Shown: positions 46,321 to 54,943, numbered from the stretch's first letter. The stretch: 64,000 bases of DNA from Magnetospira sp. QH-2 (GCF_000968135.1 NZ_FO538765.1:3050001-3114000); one strand, 5' to 3'. The notes: generated from the letters alone by a model not told the origin. Numbers and translations: made by a program.

Positions 46321-46792
46321 TATCCCAAGAAACGCCCTCGATCTGCGGATCGGGGGCGACTTCGGCAACACCGAGGCGGGCCAAAGCGTCCGCCCGTTCG
46401 TTTTCGGGGTGTCCGGCATGCCCCTTGACCCAGTGCCAGTCTACTTGATGTCGGGCCATGGCCTGATCCAACCGCTCCCACAGATCCTGGTTCTTCACCG
46501 GCTTCTTGGCGGCCGTGCGCCAGCCATTGGCCTTCCAGCCATGAATCCATTTGGTGATGCCATCGCGCACATAGGTGCTGTCGGTAAACAGATCCACCGA
46601 GACCGGTCGCTTCAAGGTTTCCAAGGCCTCGATCGCGGCGGTCAGTTCCATGCGGTTGTTGGTGGTCTCGGGCTCGCCGCCATACAATTCCTTTTCGGTA
46701 CCCTGCCAGCGCAGCACAACCCCCCAGCCGCCTGGCCCGGGGTTCCCGGAACAGGCCCCGTCCGTATAGATTTCCACCCGCTTAGACTCCAA
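46313..46792 (-). CDS. rnhA: Ribonuclease HI
   Basis: A 159-residue enzyme that cuts RNA in RNA:DNA hybrids. The acidic catalytic set is visible: Asp in [16 protein letters not shown], Glu in [13 protein letters not shown], Asp in [12 protein letters not shown] and Asp in NERADALAR, with the flexible-loop His in [11 protein letters not shown] prefer TTG at 46792 as start because GGAGG lies 7 bases upstream and the length then fits; ATG at 46810 is open without a ribosome site, and GTG at 46777 is another option. Start overlaps the thrB stop. Its stop overlaps that of the convergent barrel gene, and a strong hairpin (46333-46358) lies within its 3' coding end. Confidence 0.93.
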   Translation of the reverse strand: MESKRVEIYTDGACSGNPGPGGWGVVLRWQGTEKELYGGEPETTNNRMELTAAIEALETLKRPVSVDLFTDSTYVRDGITKWIHGWKANGWRTAAKKPVKNQDLWERLDQAMARHQVDWHWVKGHAGHPENERADALARLGVAEVAPDPQIEGVSWDIT

Positions 46793-47747
46793 GATCTTTC
46801 CTCCACTCATCGGCATGCTTGCGATGAAACAACAGTTTTCGCCAATACTCCTCGGGATCCTTGCGGGTCACCAATAGGCCGTCGTCCTCTTGCCGCCAAT
46901 CTTGCAAGCGGGTCAGCAGGAAACGCAGGGCGGCGCCCCGTGCCAGCCAGGGCAAGGCCTCCCATTCCCCTGGTTCCAGGGATCGGATCGATTGATAACC
47001 CTCTAAAAAGGCTCGTCCCCGTTCCGCTTGCCAGTGGTCTTGATGATCAAAGCACCAGGCATTGAGACAGATGGCGATGTCATAGGCCAGCAAGTCGGTA
47101 CAGGCGAAATAGAAATCGATCAATCCCGAGATTTGGTCACCAAGGAAAAAGACGTTGTCGGGAAACAGGTCCGCATGGATGAGGCCACGCGGCAAACCGT
47201 CCGGCCAATGGGCGGCGCAAAGCGTTGTCTCGTGCTCCAGTTCTCCAAACCATCCAGGACGAACCGCTTCGGCCTGGACCCTGGAGAGCGACAGCATTCC
47301 CGGCCAGGCCGCGGGCCCCAAATCATTGGCCCGGGCCAAGGACAGTTCCTGTCCGGCCAAATGCAACCGCGCCAGAGCCTCGCCCACCGCCCGGCAATGG
47401 GCATGGGTGATTTCACGGGGCCAGGTCCCCTCAAGATAGGAGACCAGCACCGCTGGTTTGTCTGCCAGGGGCCGAATCACCTTGCCATCATCGCCGACCA
47501 GCGGTCGGGGGCACACGATCCCATGCGCGGCCAGACCTTTCATCAAGCGCATGAAAAACGGCAGATCGTTTTCTGACACGCGCTTTTCGAACAAGGTGAG
47601 AATCAGCTTTTCCCGCCCGATTTCGAGTAGGAAATTGCTGTTTTCATTGCCTTCCGCGATCCCCTGGCGGGACCGCAAATCACCCACGGAATACCGGGCC
47701 AGGAAGGCATGCAGATCACGGTCGGAGGGATCGGTAAAAACGGCCAT
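46782..47747 (-). CDS. thrB: Homoserine kinase (APH fold, ThrB type II)
   Basis: A 321-residue kinase that makes O-phosphohomoserine for threonine synthesis. It has the aminoglycoside phosphotransferase-like fold: N-terminal [14 protein letters not shown], catalytic [13 protein letters not shown] (HxDxxxxN) and [19 protein letters not shown]. This alphaproteobacterial form differs from the GHMP-type ThrB of enterics. It overlaps rnhA by 11 bases, the two forming a small operon. It is divergent from the peptidoglycan-binding gene across 76 bases. Confidence 0.93.
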   Translation of the reverse strand: MAVFTDPSDRDLHAFLARYSVGDLRSRQGIAEGNENSNFLLEIGREKLILTLFEKRVSENDLPFFMRLMKGLAAHGIVCPRPLVGDDGKVIRPLADKPAVLVSYLEGTWPREITHAHCRAVGEALARLHLAGQELSLARANDLGPAAWPGMLSLSRVQAEAVRPGWFGELEHETTLCAAHWPDGLPRGLIHADLFPDNVFFLGDQISGLIDFYFACTDLLAYDIAICLNAWCFDHQDHWQAERGRAFLEGYQSIRSLEPGEWEALPWLARGAALRFLLTRLQDWRQEDDGLLVTRKDPEEYWRKLLFHRKHADEWRKDLGV

Positions 47748-47823
47748 GGCGATTACCTAACGCCGATCCCTTGCCAGGTCCAGGCTGTCGGACGATATTG
47801 GGGGTAGATATGATTGGAGTCCG

Positions 47824-49500
47824 ATGGTGCGCTTGCTCGCCGCTTTGTTGATGTTATCGCTTTTGGCCCCGCCCATTGCCTGGGCCGCCAAGCCCATTGG
47901 TCTGCCCCCTTCCCCTCCGCGCAATGACTTTCTGCTGTCAGACCCTCTGGTCGTCCGGGTGCAGCAGGCCCTCGCCGACGAAGGCCTATACAAGGGTCCC
48001 ATCAATGGCTTGATGGGGGCTCCCACCGCCCGTGCAATCCGCGCCTACCAGCGACGGTCCGGACTGAAAGAGGACGGCGCGGTCAGCGAGGAACTGGCCC
48101 AGCATATCGAGACGGCCTTCCAAATCCGCAATCTGTTGCAGCGCTTGGAAAAAGCGCGCTCCACCAACATTGAAAACGCCCGCAAATCCCTGCTCGACAA
48201 TCCGGCCACGCGCCATTTGCTGGACGCGCTTCCCGACGGGGCCGAGATCGCGGACCCAACCCGTGACACGACGGCTTGTTTCAGCGCCCCCACACCGGCC
48301 TGTCTATTGGGGGAAGCCGCCGAGAGCACCAAGGCCGTATCCCGGGACGAATTGCGCTTCTGGGCGCTGGGCGAAGTGCTGGTGGCACAGGCCAAGGCGG
48401 GGTTGGCCGAGGCTGCCACGGAGACCCTGCGCCGCATCGGTGATCCCCGGCTGGTCATGCGGTCTTTGCGCGATATCGCCATCGCCCGCGCCGCCGCAGG
48501 CCGCATCGACGAAGCTCTGGAAGCCGCGGCGATCATCCCTGATCCCCTCCGCCGCGCCGAGGCCTTGACCGCCATCGCCAATGAGTCGAAAGACCGGGGC
48601 CCCCTGTCGCTGGTTCACGCCTCCTTGGAATCGATCAGCGATCAAGACCGGCGTATCGCGTTGATGACCCGTTTGGCCGTGACCCAGGCCCTTCAAGGCG
48701 CGGTGGGTGATGCGGATCACATTCTCCAGCGGGCGGAAAAGATGGCCCGGCGGCCTGAGAACAAAGACATCCTCCAGCCGTCCCTGCGCCGAATTGCCGC
48801 CGCACTGGCCGATATGGGGCACCCGGAAAGGGCCTTATCCCTCCTTGATGAAATGACCGATAGCAGCGAACGAACCGCTGTGTTGATTGCTGCGGCCATG
48901 GCCCAGGCTCGGAAGGGCCAGACGGATGCCGCCTTGATTACCGCTGAAACAATTGTTGCCGAACGCTATCGGCCCAGCGTGCTGGCTCAGATCGCCCTTT
49001 CCCAAGCAAAGGCCGGGGCTCTAACTTCCGCCCGCGCGACCCTCGATCGGGCGCTTAGCGAAGTTGATGCCATCGAATTCCCTTATGCCAAGGCCTATGC
49101 GGCCAGCCGTGCGGTCCTGGCAATGATCGAAATGCTGGCCACCACCAAGGCCTATGACGTGGTGACGGTATTGGAAACCATGGAGCGGATCGAGGACCCT
49201 CGCCTAAAAGCGGAAGCTCTTTGGGCCTTAAGCGGTGTGCTGGCCGACCATCACGAAGCTGATGCTCTGCCGGATGTCCGGTTGCGGGCAGAGCAAACCT
49301 CTGAAACCATCCGCAGCCGCCTCTCGCGAGTCTGGATGTTTGCTGAACTCACCAGTTCCCGCATGCTCAAAGGCGATGTGCCCGCCGCCCACCGGTCGTT
49401 CCGAAAGGGGTTGAGCGTGGCCGCCGACATGGGCAATGCCTGGGGTCGCGCCCGGGCCTTGGCCAAGCTGGCATCAGCTTTGGTGGATCTTGAAAAGTAG
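47824..49500 (+). CDS. Exported protein with peptidoglycan-binding domain and helical repeats
   Basis: A 558-residue protein with a signal peptide (1-22, cut after AWA). A PG_binding_1 domain follows (about 40-98): VVRVQQALADEGLYKGPING and ARAIRAYQRRSGL. From about 165 to 550 the protein is all-helical with 30-36-residue units rich in Ala, Leu and Arg (for example LRDIAIARAAAGRIDEALEA), which resemble TPR/Sel1-like repeats but do not match a strict consensus. It is probably a periplasmic scaffold held at the wall. No enzyme domain is present. Transcribed alone, away from thrB. Confidence 0.78.
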   Translation: MVRLLAALLMLSLLAPPIAWAAKPIGLPPSPPRNDFLLSDPLVVRVQQALADEGLYKGPINGLMGAPTARAIRAYQRRSGLKEDGAVSEELAQHIETAFQIRNLLQRLEKARSTNIENARKSLLDNPATRHLLDALPDGAEIADPTRDTTACFSAPTPACLLGEAAESTKAVSRDELRFWALGEVLVAQAKAGLAEAATETLRRIGDPRLVMRSLRDIAIARAAAGRIDEALEAAAIIPDPLRRAEALTAIANESKDRGPLSLVHASLESISDQDRRIALMTRLAVTQALQGAVGDADHILQRAEKMARRPENKDILQPSLRRIAAALADMGHPERALSLLDEMTDSSERTAVLIAAAMAQARKGQTDAALITAETIVAERYRPSVLAQIALSQAKAGALTSARATLDRALSEVDAIEFPYAKAYAASRAVLAMIEMLATTKAYDVVTVLETMERIEDPRLKAEALWALSGVLADHHEADALPDVRLRAEQTSETIRSRLSRVWMFAELTSSRMLKGDVPAAHRSFRKGLSVAADMGNAWGRARALAKLASALVDLEK

Positions 49501-49504
49501 ATGG

Positions 49505-49885
49505 TCAACGACCGGAATGGAAATAGCGCAGCCAGTGAGTCAGCGCTGTGACCAGCCGCAATAGAAACTGCTTCACCGCCCCCCGGTTGGCCAACGTGGG
49601 CAGGGAGATCGAGGCCGTCACCAAACGCTCGGCCAACAGCAAGGCATGGTCGGGAGTCAATTCCGCATGGATCTCGTCTGCCGGTGACTCGGCATTGAAC
49701 AGACGCAGCAGCAGCACATCGCCGTCCACACGGACCGACAGCCGGACCGGGACGGGTTCGGGTGTCGGTGGCCGTTGCCCATAGGGCAGGCTCGTTGCCT
49801 CGCCGAACAGGTCGGACGAGCCCATGGATGGCGCCAGGCCGCCATTCATGCTGGGCGTCAGTGTCGGGTCGCTTCCCGGCTGCAT
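49505..49885 (-). CDS. Protein of unknown function (126 residues)
   Basis: ATG at 49885 with GAGGTG about 7 bases upstream. The first 45 residues are Pro/Ser/Gly-rich and probably unstructured; the rest is a small alpha/beta domain (VRLSVRVDGDVLLLRLFNAE; LLLAERLVTASISLPTL) without signal peptide. No family recognised. It converges on the peptidoglycan-binding gene with a 4-base gap. The regular strand-strand-helix pattern and ribosome site support a true gene. Confidence 0.62.
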   Translation of the reverse strand: MQPGSDPTLTPSMNGGLAPSMGSSDLFGEATSLPYGQRPPTPEPVPVRLSVRVDGDVLLLRLFNAESPADEIHAELTPDHALLLAERLVTASISLPTLANRGAVKQFLLRLVTALTHWLRYFHSGR

Positions 49886-50044
49886 CGATCACCTCGGAAA
49901 AAAATGCACCAGGATCGAGACTAAAGGCGCTGCCTTATAAAAGGGTTAACGAGGCCCATTACAGTTTGTGATTTTGATAATGACTCGCGATAAGCAGATC
50001 CGTACAATGCGGCGCAGCATTGTCTCTTTTGAAAGACCCGAATC

Positions 50045-51130
50045 ATGGCCAGCCTGTTTCTCGACCAGCTTATGCACTTGTATCTGGAGGCCGCTCCCTG
50101 GCTGCTGTTCGGATTGGTCATCGCGGGCGCCATCAAAGCCTGGTTTCCCGAGGACGGTATCAAACGCTGGCTGGGTGGACGCGGATTGAAGCCGACGGTG
50201 ACAGCCGCCGTGATCGGGGCCCCGCTACCGCTTTGCTCCTGTGGCGTGCTGCCCGCCGCCATCGGCCTTCGCCGGGCCGGCGCGAGCCGCGAGGCAACCA
50301 CGTCGTTCTTGGTATCGACGCCCGAAACCGGGGCCGATTCCATTGCCATTTCCTATGTCCTGCTCGGTCCCTTCATGACCGTGGCGCGACCCGTTGGCGC
50401 CCTGTTCAGCGCCATTGTGACCGGCCTGATGATGATGATCTTACCGCGTGAGCCGGAAAAGACCGCCACGCCCCTGCCCCTTGCCGGACAACCCACCGAA
50501 GCCAGCTGCTCCACCGGATGCTGCGGTTCGGACGCGGCACCGGCTGCCGAAAAGAATTCCGTGGTGGCCCGCACGGTTGCCGGTGTGCGCTATGCCCTTA
50601 CCGATATTCTGCAAGATATCACGCCCTGGCTGGTGTTCGGCTTTCTGGCAGCCGCCGCTGTCGCTGCATTTGTGCCGCCTCAGGCACTGACCCAATGGGG
50701 TACCGGATTGATGGGCATGACCATCATGGTGATCATATCCATCCCCATGTATGTCTGCGCCACCGCCGCGACGCCCATCGCCGCCGGATTGCTGATGGCG
50801 GGTGTGTCGCCTGGAGCTACCTTGGTATTCCTGCTCGCCGGACCGGCCACCAACATGGCCACCATCGGCGTGGTGCGCAAGGAAATGGGCAATCAAGCCT
50901 TGATGGTCTATTTGGGTGGGATCATTGCCACGGCCATCGTGGCCGGGTTCGCTGTCGATTTGATCGCCAACCGCATGGGCATCGATATCGTCGCCGATAT
51001 CCAGGCCGCCACTGAGATCGTGCCGCTTTGGATTGCCTGGGCGTCCGGTGTCTTGCTGATGATCGCCGTGGCCTGGCCGAAATTGACCGCTATGGTGCCT
51101 TCCAAGCAAAAGACCGCCGCCGCCGAGTAA
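50045..51130 (+). CDS. Permease, SO_0444/DUF318 family (putative Cu/Zn efflux)
   Basis: Inner-membrane protein of 361 residues with about eight to ten helices in two halves. Each half carries a family motif: GAPLPLCSCGVLPAAIGLRR (about 58-77) and IPMYVCATAATPIAAGLLM (about 237-255), and a GPATNMATIG stretch. A cytosolic Cys cluster (CSTGCCG, about 158-164) sits in the loop between halves and could bind metal. Relatives are named Cu/Zn efflux transporters or ArsP-like organoarsenical permeases; the Cys cluster favours a soft metal, but the substrate is not proven. Stands alone; no metal-responsive regulator is adjacent. Confidence 0.85.
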   Translation: MASLFLDQLMHLYLEAAPWLLFGLVIAGAIKAWFPEDGIKRWLGGRGLKPTVTAAVIGAPLPLCSCGVLPAAIGLRRAGASREATTSFLVSTPETGADSIAISYVLLGPFMTVARPVGALFSAIVTGLMMMILPREPEKTATPLPLAGQPTEASCSTGCCGSDAAPAAEKNSVVARTVAGVRYALTDILQDITPWLVFGFLAAAAVAAFVPPQALTQWGTGLMGMTIMVIISIPMYVCATAATPIAAGLLMAGVSPGATLVFLLAGPATNMATIGVVRKEMGNQALMVYLGGIIATAIVAGFAVDLIANRMGIDIVADIQAATEIVPLWIAWASGVLLMIAVAWPKLTAMVPSKQKTAAAE

Positions 51131-51136
51131 CGCAGG

Positions 51137-51537
51137 CTATTCCGTATTGAGGGAATTAACCGTTCGCTGATCCTCGACGATCATGTGTCGTACAAGGCGC
51201 GTTTCCACCCAATTTTCCAGGGTCGGACCGATCATGTCCACGAACCCATGAGGTCCTCGCGCCACAGGCTGCGCACCTCTTCCACCAGTTCCGTATGCAG
51301 TTCACGATGGGCATCCAACAGCGGAAAACCCTGTTCGGCGAAAGCCTCTTCTTCTGCCTCAAAATGGTGCTGGGTGTAGAGCAGCAAGGCGTTAAAGGCT
51401 TCCTTTAGGATCAATTTATCCTTTTGCTCGTGGACTGCCTTGTAGAGATGGTTGGCCAATTCGAGCAATTGTTTATGCTGCCGGTCAATCATCGGATGAC
51501 CGGTTAGATAGCTGTCTTTCCAGATAAACCTGGGCAT
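51137..51537 (-). pseudogene. Bacteriohemerythrin, broken by a one-base frameshift near 51243
   Basis: Oxygen-carrying di-iron protein family. From ATG 51537 the frame gives TGHPMIDRQHK, HHFEAEEEAF and HRELHTEL, supplying five of the seven iron ligands, then stops at 51212-51232 after ...LMGSWT. If one T is restored in the TT at 51243-51244, reading continues as VDMIGPTLENWVETRL then VRHMIVEDQ to a stop at 51137. This adds the last ligands (His and Asp of HMIVED) and gives 133 residues, the normal length. As written, the protein lacks the fourth helix and cannot hold the full metal site. A sequencing error or recoding are alternatives. The gene converges on the Cu/Zn permease. Confidence 0.82.
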
Positions 51538-51727
51538 CGCCCCTGCTACCTCGTCATTTGGATTGTCGTCGGTGCCAAAATTTTTGTCTATGCAATGGTG
51601 TAACCTAAAATCGGGCATCCTGTCAAAACCCAGATCACGGTATTTGACCGAATGACCCAACCTCTCCAAGCGGCCTCGCCGAAGGATTGATGTGATGGGG
51701 GAAAGCCTGTATCAACGGACTGGCTCA

Positions 51728-51804
51728 GCGCCCGTAGCTCAGTAGGATAGAGCACAAGATTCCTAATCTTGGGGTCGGGGGTTCGAATCCCTCCGGGCGC
51801 GCCA
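51728..51804 (+). tRNA. tRNA-Arg(CCU)
   Basis: A complete 77-base cloverleaf with encoded CCA. Acceptor GCGCCCG pairs with CGGGCGC (51794-51800); D arm GCTC...GAGC; anticodon stem CAAGA/TCTTG with loop TTCCTAA, giving anticodon CCU that reads AGG; T arm with GTTCGAATC. The decoding of the rare AGG codon fits the low use of that codon in GC-rich genomes. A 23-base copy of the dispersed repeat end lies 4 bases after the CCA. Confidence 0.96.
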
Positions 51805-51808
51805 TTGC

Positions 51809-51831
51809 CTTAACAGGCTGCTGAAAAAGTC
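51809..51831. repeat. Solo end of the dispersed inverted-repeat element
   Basis: Twenty-three bases identical to the reverse complement of the right end of the element at 30242-30393 (including its six-base outer extension). It sits between tRNA-Arg and the stop codon of the histidine kinase gene. No second end is seen within several hundred bases, so it is a fragment or a single REP-like unit. Confidence 0.7.
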
Positions 51832-51841
51832 GCAGAACCCG

Positions 51842-53953
51842 TCAAGAATGACGGCCCTTGGGCAATGTAAACATCACGGTGGTTCCCTCGCTAGGCGCCG
51901 AGTCGATCCAGATCCGCCCACCGTGTCGGGCGACAATCTTGCGACATATGGCCAATCCCACCCCGGTTCCTTCGTACCGTTCGCGCTGATGCAGACGCTG
52001 GAAGATCACGAATACCTTCTCGTGGTAGGCCGGGTCGATGCCGATCCCATTGTCGCGGACCTCGAATAAAACGTGGTCGCCCATCTCCGTGGCAATGATG
52101 GCCACATGCAAAGCGCGATCGGGATGCTGGAATTTGATCGCATTGCTGATCAGTTGATCGAACAGCCGCGCCACTTCATGGGCGTTGCAGGTCAGCAATG
52201 GGTCGTCCTCGGGCAGGACGATCCGGGCTCCCGAAACCTCGGCGCCAGGACCCAAATCCGCCATGACTCCATGGAGAATGGATGAAAGAGAGACCGGTTC
52301 GCTGTCTTTTGGGGCCTGTCCGACGCGCGAATATTGCAGTAGATCCTTGACCAGCTTGTCTAGCCGCAGGGCGCCTTCGCGGGCGTAGGCGATGAACTCG
52401 AGCCCCGAGGCATCCAAGCTGTCCGAGAAATTGCGTTCCAGCAAAGAGACGTAACTGGCGACCATGCGCAATGGCTCGCGCAGGTCATGGGAGGCAACAT
52501 AGGCAAACTGTTCCAGGTCGGTATTGGATTCCTCCAAGCGTGCCACCAGTCGCGACTGTTTGTCTTCTGCTTCCTTGCGCCGGGAAATATCGGTCAAAGA
52601 CAACACAGCACCATGGCTCTCTCCCCCTTCAAGGCCCACAGACGCCATGCTGATCAAAAACGTGCGGCGCCCTTTGTCTTTGATGCTCAAGGAAAGCTCG
52701 ATGCTGAATTCCGTCGTCTCGCCGGTCAGCCCCTGAACAACCTGGACCAAATTGTTGTCTTCGTCTTCATCCAGGAAATCCTGCAAGGGACGATCCACCA
52801 CAAGATCGGGAGAACGCCCCACGAGGTCGCAAAAGGCCCGGTTGAACTGTTCAACTTCTCCCAGGTCGTTGATGAACAGCAAAGGAGTGGGCGCCGCATC
52901 CAAAATGGCTCTGTTCAGGCGGGTCTGCTCCGCCAGGCGGGTCGCGTTGGCATACTCCCTTCGACGGTCCATGCGGATCAAGACAATGGCCAAGGCCAAA
53001 AGGATCACAGTGATGAACAGGCCCACCACCACATAGACGATGATCTGATGGCGCCAGGGCGCCAGGGCCTTGTCCGACGACTGGGCGACGACGGCCACAA
53101 GCGACAGCTTGTCCACAGAGAAATAGCTGATAATTCTGTGCTGGCCATCGGTGACGGTCCGGGTTTCATAGGTGTTGTGCGGGGTATTCTCAATCTGCCG
53201 AAACAACGGCCCATGGAAGAAAGATTTTCCCATCATTTCCGCTTTGAAGGGGGCCCTTGCCACCATGTAGCCATCTCGTCGGACAATGGTCAGGACCACC
53301 CCTGACTTCAGGTCGAAGGCGGCAAAGAACCGGTTCAATTGATCCAGTTCGATGGTCCCCAAGACCACACCGTTGAACCTTCCGGTGTCATCCCGCCGGA
53401 CCCGCGCCACGGGCAAAACCCAGGTGCCGGTGATCTTCCCCAGCATCGGGATGCCGACCAGGGTTTCCAGGTCCGGGTTTTCCTTCAACTTGAAAAAGAA
53501 ATCCCTGTCGGCCACGGAAATTGTGGCGGCCGGCGCATGGAAGGCGCCGTCCCGACCAGGTATGGCACTTTGACAAAACTGACCGTCGGCATCCACGAGA
53601 CTGGCGCTAAATAGGATATCGGTGTCCAACACCATTCGCCCCAGTTGATCGGTGATCTCGGGATCAAACGACCTGGACGGGTCGCAGGCCGGCAGATTGC
53701 CATCCATCAACTGCAGGCGCGTTTCGATCACCGTAAAGGTCCGCTCCGTGTAGGCCGCCAAACCCCGGGCCAGATTCTCAGAGGCCTCACGCACCGATTG
53801 CAACGTGGCATCGCGAGAGCGAAAAATCTCCAGACCGATCCCCGCCCAGACCACAAGCAGGGAAAAAGCTGTCAGAAGTGCCAAAACCAGCATGAAACGC
53901 CCGGATGTAATCCGAGCCTTTTCCTCAAACTGAAGGCCGTTCAATTCTACCAT
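51842..53953 (-). CDS. Membrane sensor histidine kinase with PAS domain
   Basis: A 703-residue kinase (ATG 53953; an upstream TTG at 53974 is possible). Helix 1 (about 20-42) and helix 2 (about 304-326) flank a large periplasmic dCACHE-like sensor region of 260 residues. A cytosolic PAS domain follows (about 345-460; LDAAPTPLLFINDLGEVEQF), then HisKA with His490 in YVASHDLREPLR and HATPase_c (NAIKFQ, DNGIGIDPAY, GTGVGLAICRKI). The C-terminus ends with the kinase, without receiver domain, so the response regulator is encoded elsewhere. This kinase core resembles those of phytochrome-like kinases. Ligand unknown. Confidence 0.9.
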   Translation of the reverse strand: MVELNGLQFEEKARITSGRFMLVLALLTAFSLLVVWAGIGLEIFRSRDATLQSVREASENLARGLAAYTERTFTVIETRLQLMDGNLPACDPSRSFDPEITDQLGRMVLDTDILFSASLVDADGQFCQSAIPGRDGAFHAPAATISVADRDFFFKLKENPDLETLVGIPMLGKITGTWVLPVARVRRDDTGRFNGVVLGTIELDQLNRFFAAFDLKSGVVLTIVRRDGYMVARAPFKAEMMGKSFFHGPLFRQIENTPHNTYETRTVTDGQHRIISYFSVDKLSLVAVVAQSSDKALAPWRHQIIVYVVVGLFITVILLALAIVLIRMDRRREYANATRLAEQTRLNRAILDAAPTPLLFINDLGEVEQFNRAFCDLVGRSPDLVVDRPLQDFLDEDEDNNLVQVVQGLTGETTEFSIELSLSIKDKGRRTFLISMASVGLEGGESHGAVLSLTDISRRKEAEDKQSRLVARLEESNTDLEQFAYVASHDLREPLRMVASYVSLLERNFSDSLDASGLEFIAYAREGALRLDKLVKDLLQYSRVGQAPKDSEPVSLSSILHGVMADLGPGAEVSGARIVLPEDDPLLTCNAHEVARLFDQLISNAIKFQHPDRALHVAIIATEMGDHVLFEVRDNGIGIDPAYHEKVFVIFQRLHQRERYEGTGVGLAICRKIVARHGGRIWIDSAPSEGTTVMFTLPKGRHS

Positions 53954-54209
53954 GGTGGTCCGTTTTTCCCCCAAGCCATCAATATCAGCCCCTATCCGAA
54001 AAGATAAGAAAAAACACCCGGGGACACGGAGGTCGCCTCGCCCAGAGGGTAGAACCGCCCCAATCCGCTTTTGAGATGACCACTATCAATGCCCGATTAA
54101 GCTACTTATACGAAACACAGACCAAAATTCCTCCCGAATAGATAATATGGGCGATCACACCCCCCTCACAATCTCAAAAAAAATATGGGTATTGGTCACC
54201 ATGGCACTT

Positions 54210-54222
54210 GATAATCATTATC
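54210..54222. promoter_or_regulatory. Fur box 1
   Basis: GATAATCATTATC is a perfect 6-1-6 inverted repeat equal to the Fur core, and it continues in phase with CATTAC to the right, as in overlapping Fur-site arrays. It lies in non-coding AT-rich DNA 420 bases before the small membrane-protein gene and 256 bases beyond the start of the divergent kinase, so its target promoter is uncertain. Confidence 0.75.
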
Positions 54223-54547
54223 ATTACCAATATAAAAAACCATAGAAATATTCGGGTTACCTAATTCGATGGCGCGACTTGGCGCGGATGACTCGAATAA
54301 CTGAACCACCAAGAACCTTGTGAGACCGCTATGTTGAATCACTCGAGCCATCAAACCGAGCCGGTTTTCACCACCAGGCGGTCGTCAACCCATCGGATTT
54401 ACCGCTTGCTGGGCGCTATGTTCAGCCCACGCAATGCGCAAGCAACACGGATTCGGTTTCATTAGCCGATTCGGACTCTCTGGGCCCAAGACACTTGAAC
54501 GACAAAGCACTAACTCGTTGATATATTGGAGCACACAAACCACTTGC

Positions 54548-54562
54548 TAATGATTATCATTA
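54548..54562. promoter_or_regulatory. Fur box 2, upstream of small membrane-protein genes
   Basis: TAATGATTATCATTA is a perfect 15-base palindrome that matches the central part of the 19-base Fur consensus. It lies 67 bases before the ATG at 54630, the right place to cover a promoter. Iron-loaded Fur would be expected to repress the two small genes downstream. Confidence 0.78.
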
Positions 54563-54629
54563 ACGATATGGTGCATGAAACAGCCCGATGAGGGCCGCCA
54601 AGACATTCTTTTGATCAGGAGCCAAAACC

Positions 54630-54734
54630 ATGGATCTTATTTCTCTCGCCATCGCCGCCCCCTTGCTAATGCTTTACAATCGCAGCCTTCACAAAGGCGC
54701 CGAACAGAAGTATCCTCGCATTCCGCGCCGCTAA
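54630..54734 (+). CDS. 34-residue membrane miniprotein behind a Fur box
   Basis: ATG with AGGAG 8 bases upstream. The peptide starts with a hydrophobic stretch (LISLAIAAPLLML) long enough for one short membrane helix, followed by a basic tail (HKGAEQKYPRIPRR). Too short to assign a family. It lies 67 bases after Fur box 2 and 26 bases before the Cys-rich membrane protein gene, suggesting a two-gene iron-repressed unit. Good ribosome site and gene order support it; there is no independent evidence of translation. Confidence 0.6.
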   Translation: MDLISLAIAAPLLMLYNRSLHKGAEQKYPRIPRR

Positions 54735-54760
54735 ATCGGATTCTGGGGACCCGCTAGATC

Positions 54761-54943
54761 ATGGATACAGACAGCCTCATATTGGCCGCAATACTTCTCG
54801 CCTGCCTCGCCTATGTGGGCCGCAAGGTTTACCGCATGGTTCGCCCGGGAGCGGGAGGCGCCGCCTGCGGCGGAGGCTGTGGATGTAGTAGCGATACCGC
54901 TGCCAGCTGCGGCGCGGCGCCGCAAAAGCCCGTCGAAAGCTGA
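54761..54943 (+). CDS. FeoB-associated Cys-rich membrane protein-like
   Basis: A 60-residue protein with one N-terminal membrane helix (about 6-21; LILAAILLACLAYVG), a basic stop-transfer region (RKVYRMVR) and a Cys cluster CGGGCGC plus one further Cys in the tail. Helix then basic patch then Cys-rich tail is the layout of the FeoB-associated family, which works with the ferrous iron channel FeoB. Here no feoA or feoB is adjacent, but two Fur boxes precede it, supporting a role in iron handling. It ends just before a strong terminator. Confidence 0.8.
   Translation: MDTDSLILAAILLACLAYVGRKVYRMVRPGAGGAACGGGCGCSSDTAASCGAAPQKPVES

Larger units (their letters stand above)
53954..54629. other. AT-rich intergenic region with two Fur boxes
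   Basis: A 676-base region, strongly AT-rich at 54110-54250 and 54500-54570. It holds two iron-box palindromes (54210-54222 and 54548-54562). The only open frame of note is a 44-codon one (54331-54465) between them, with a poor ribosome site and no recognised similarity; I do not call it a gene. The region is the divergent promoter zone between the sensor kinase and the small membrane-protein genes. Confidence 0.6.

Noticed and set aside
49970-49995. Fur-box-like TGATAATGA before the Cu/Zn permease
   Set aside because: Only one half matches; no inverted symmetry in the 6-1-6 layout.
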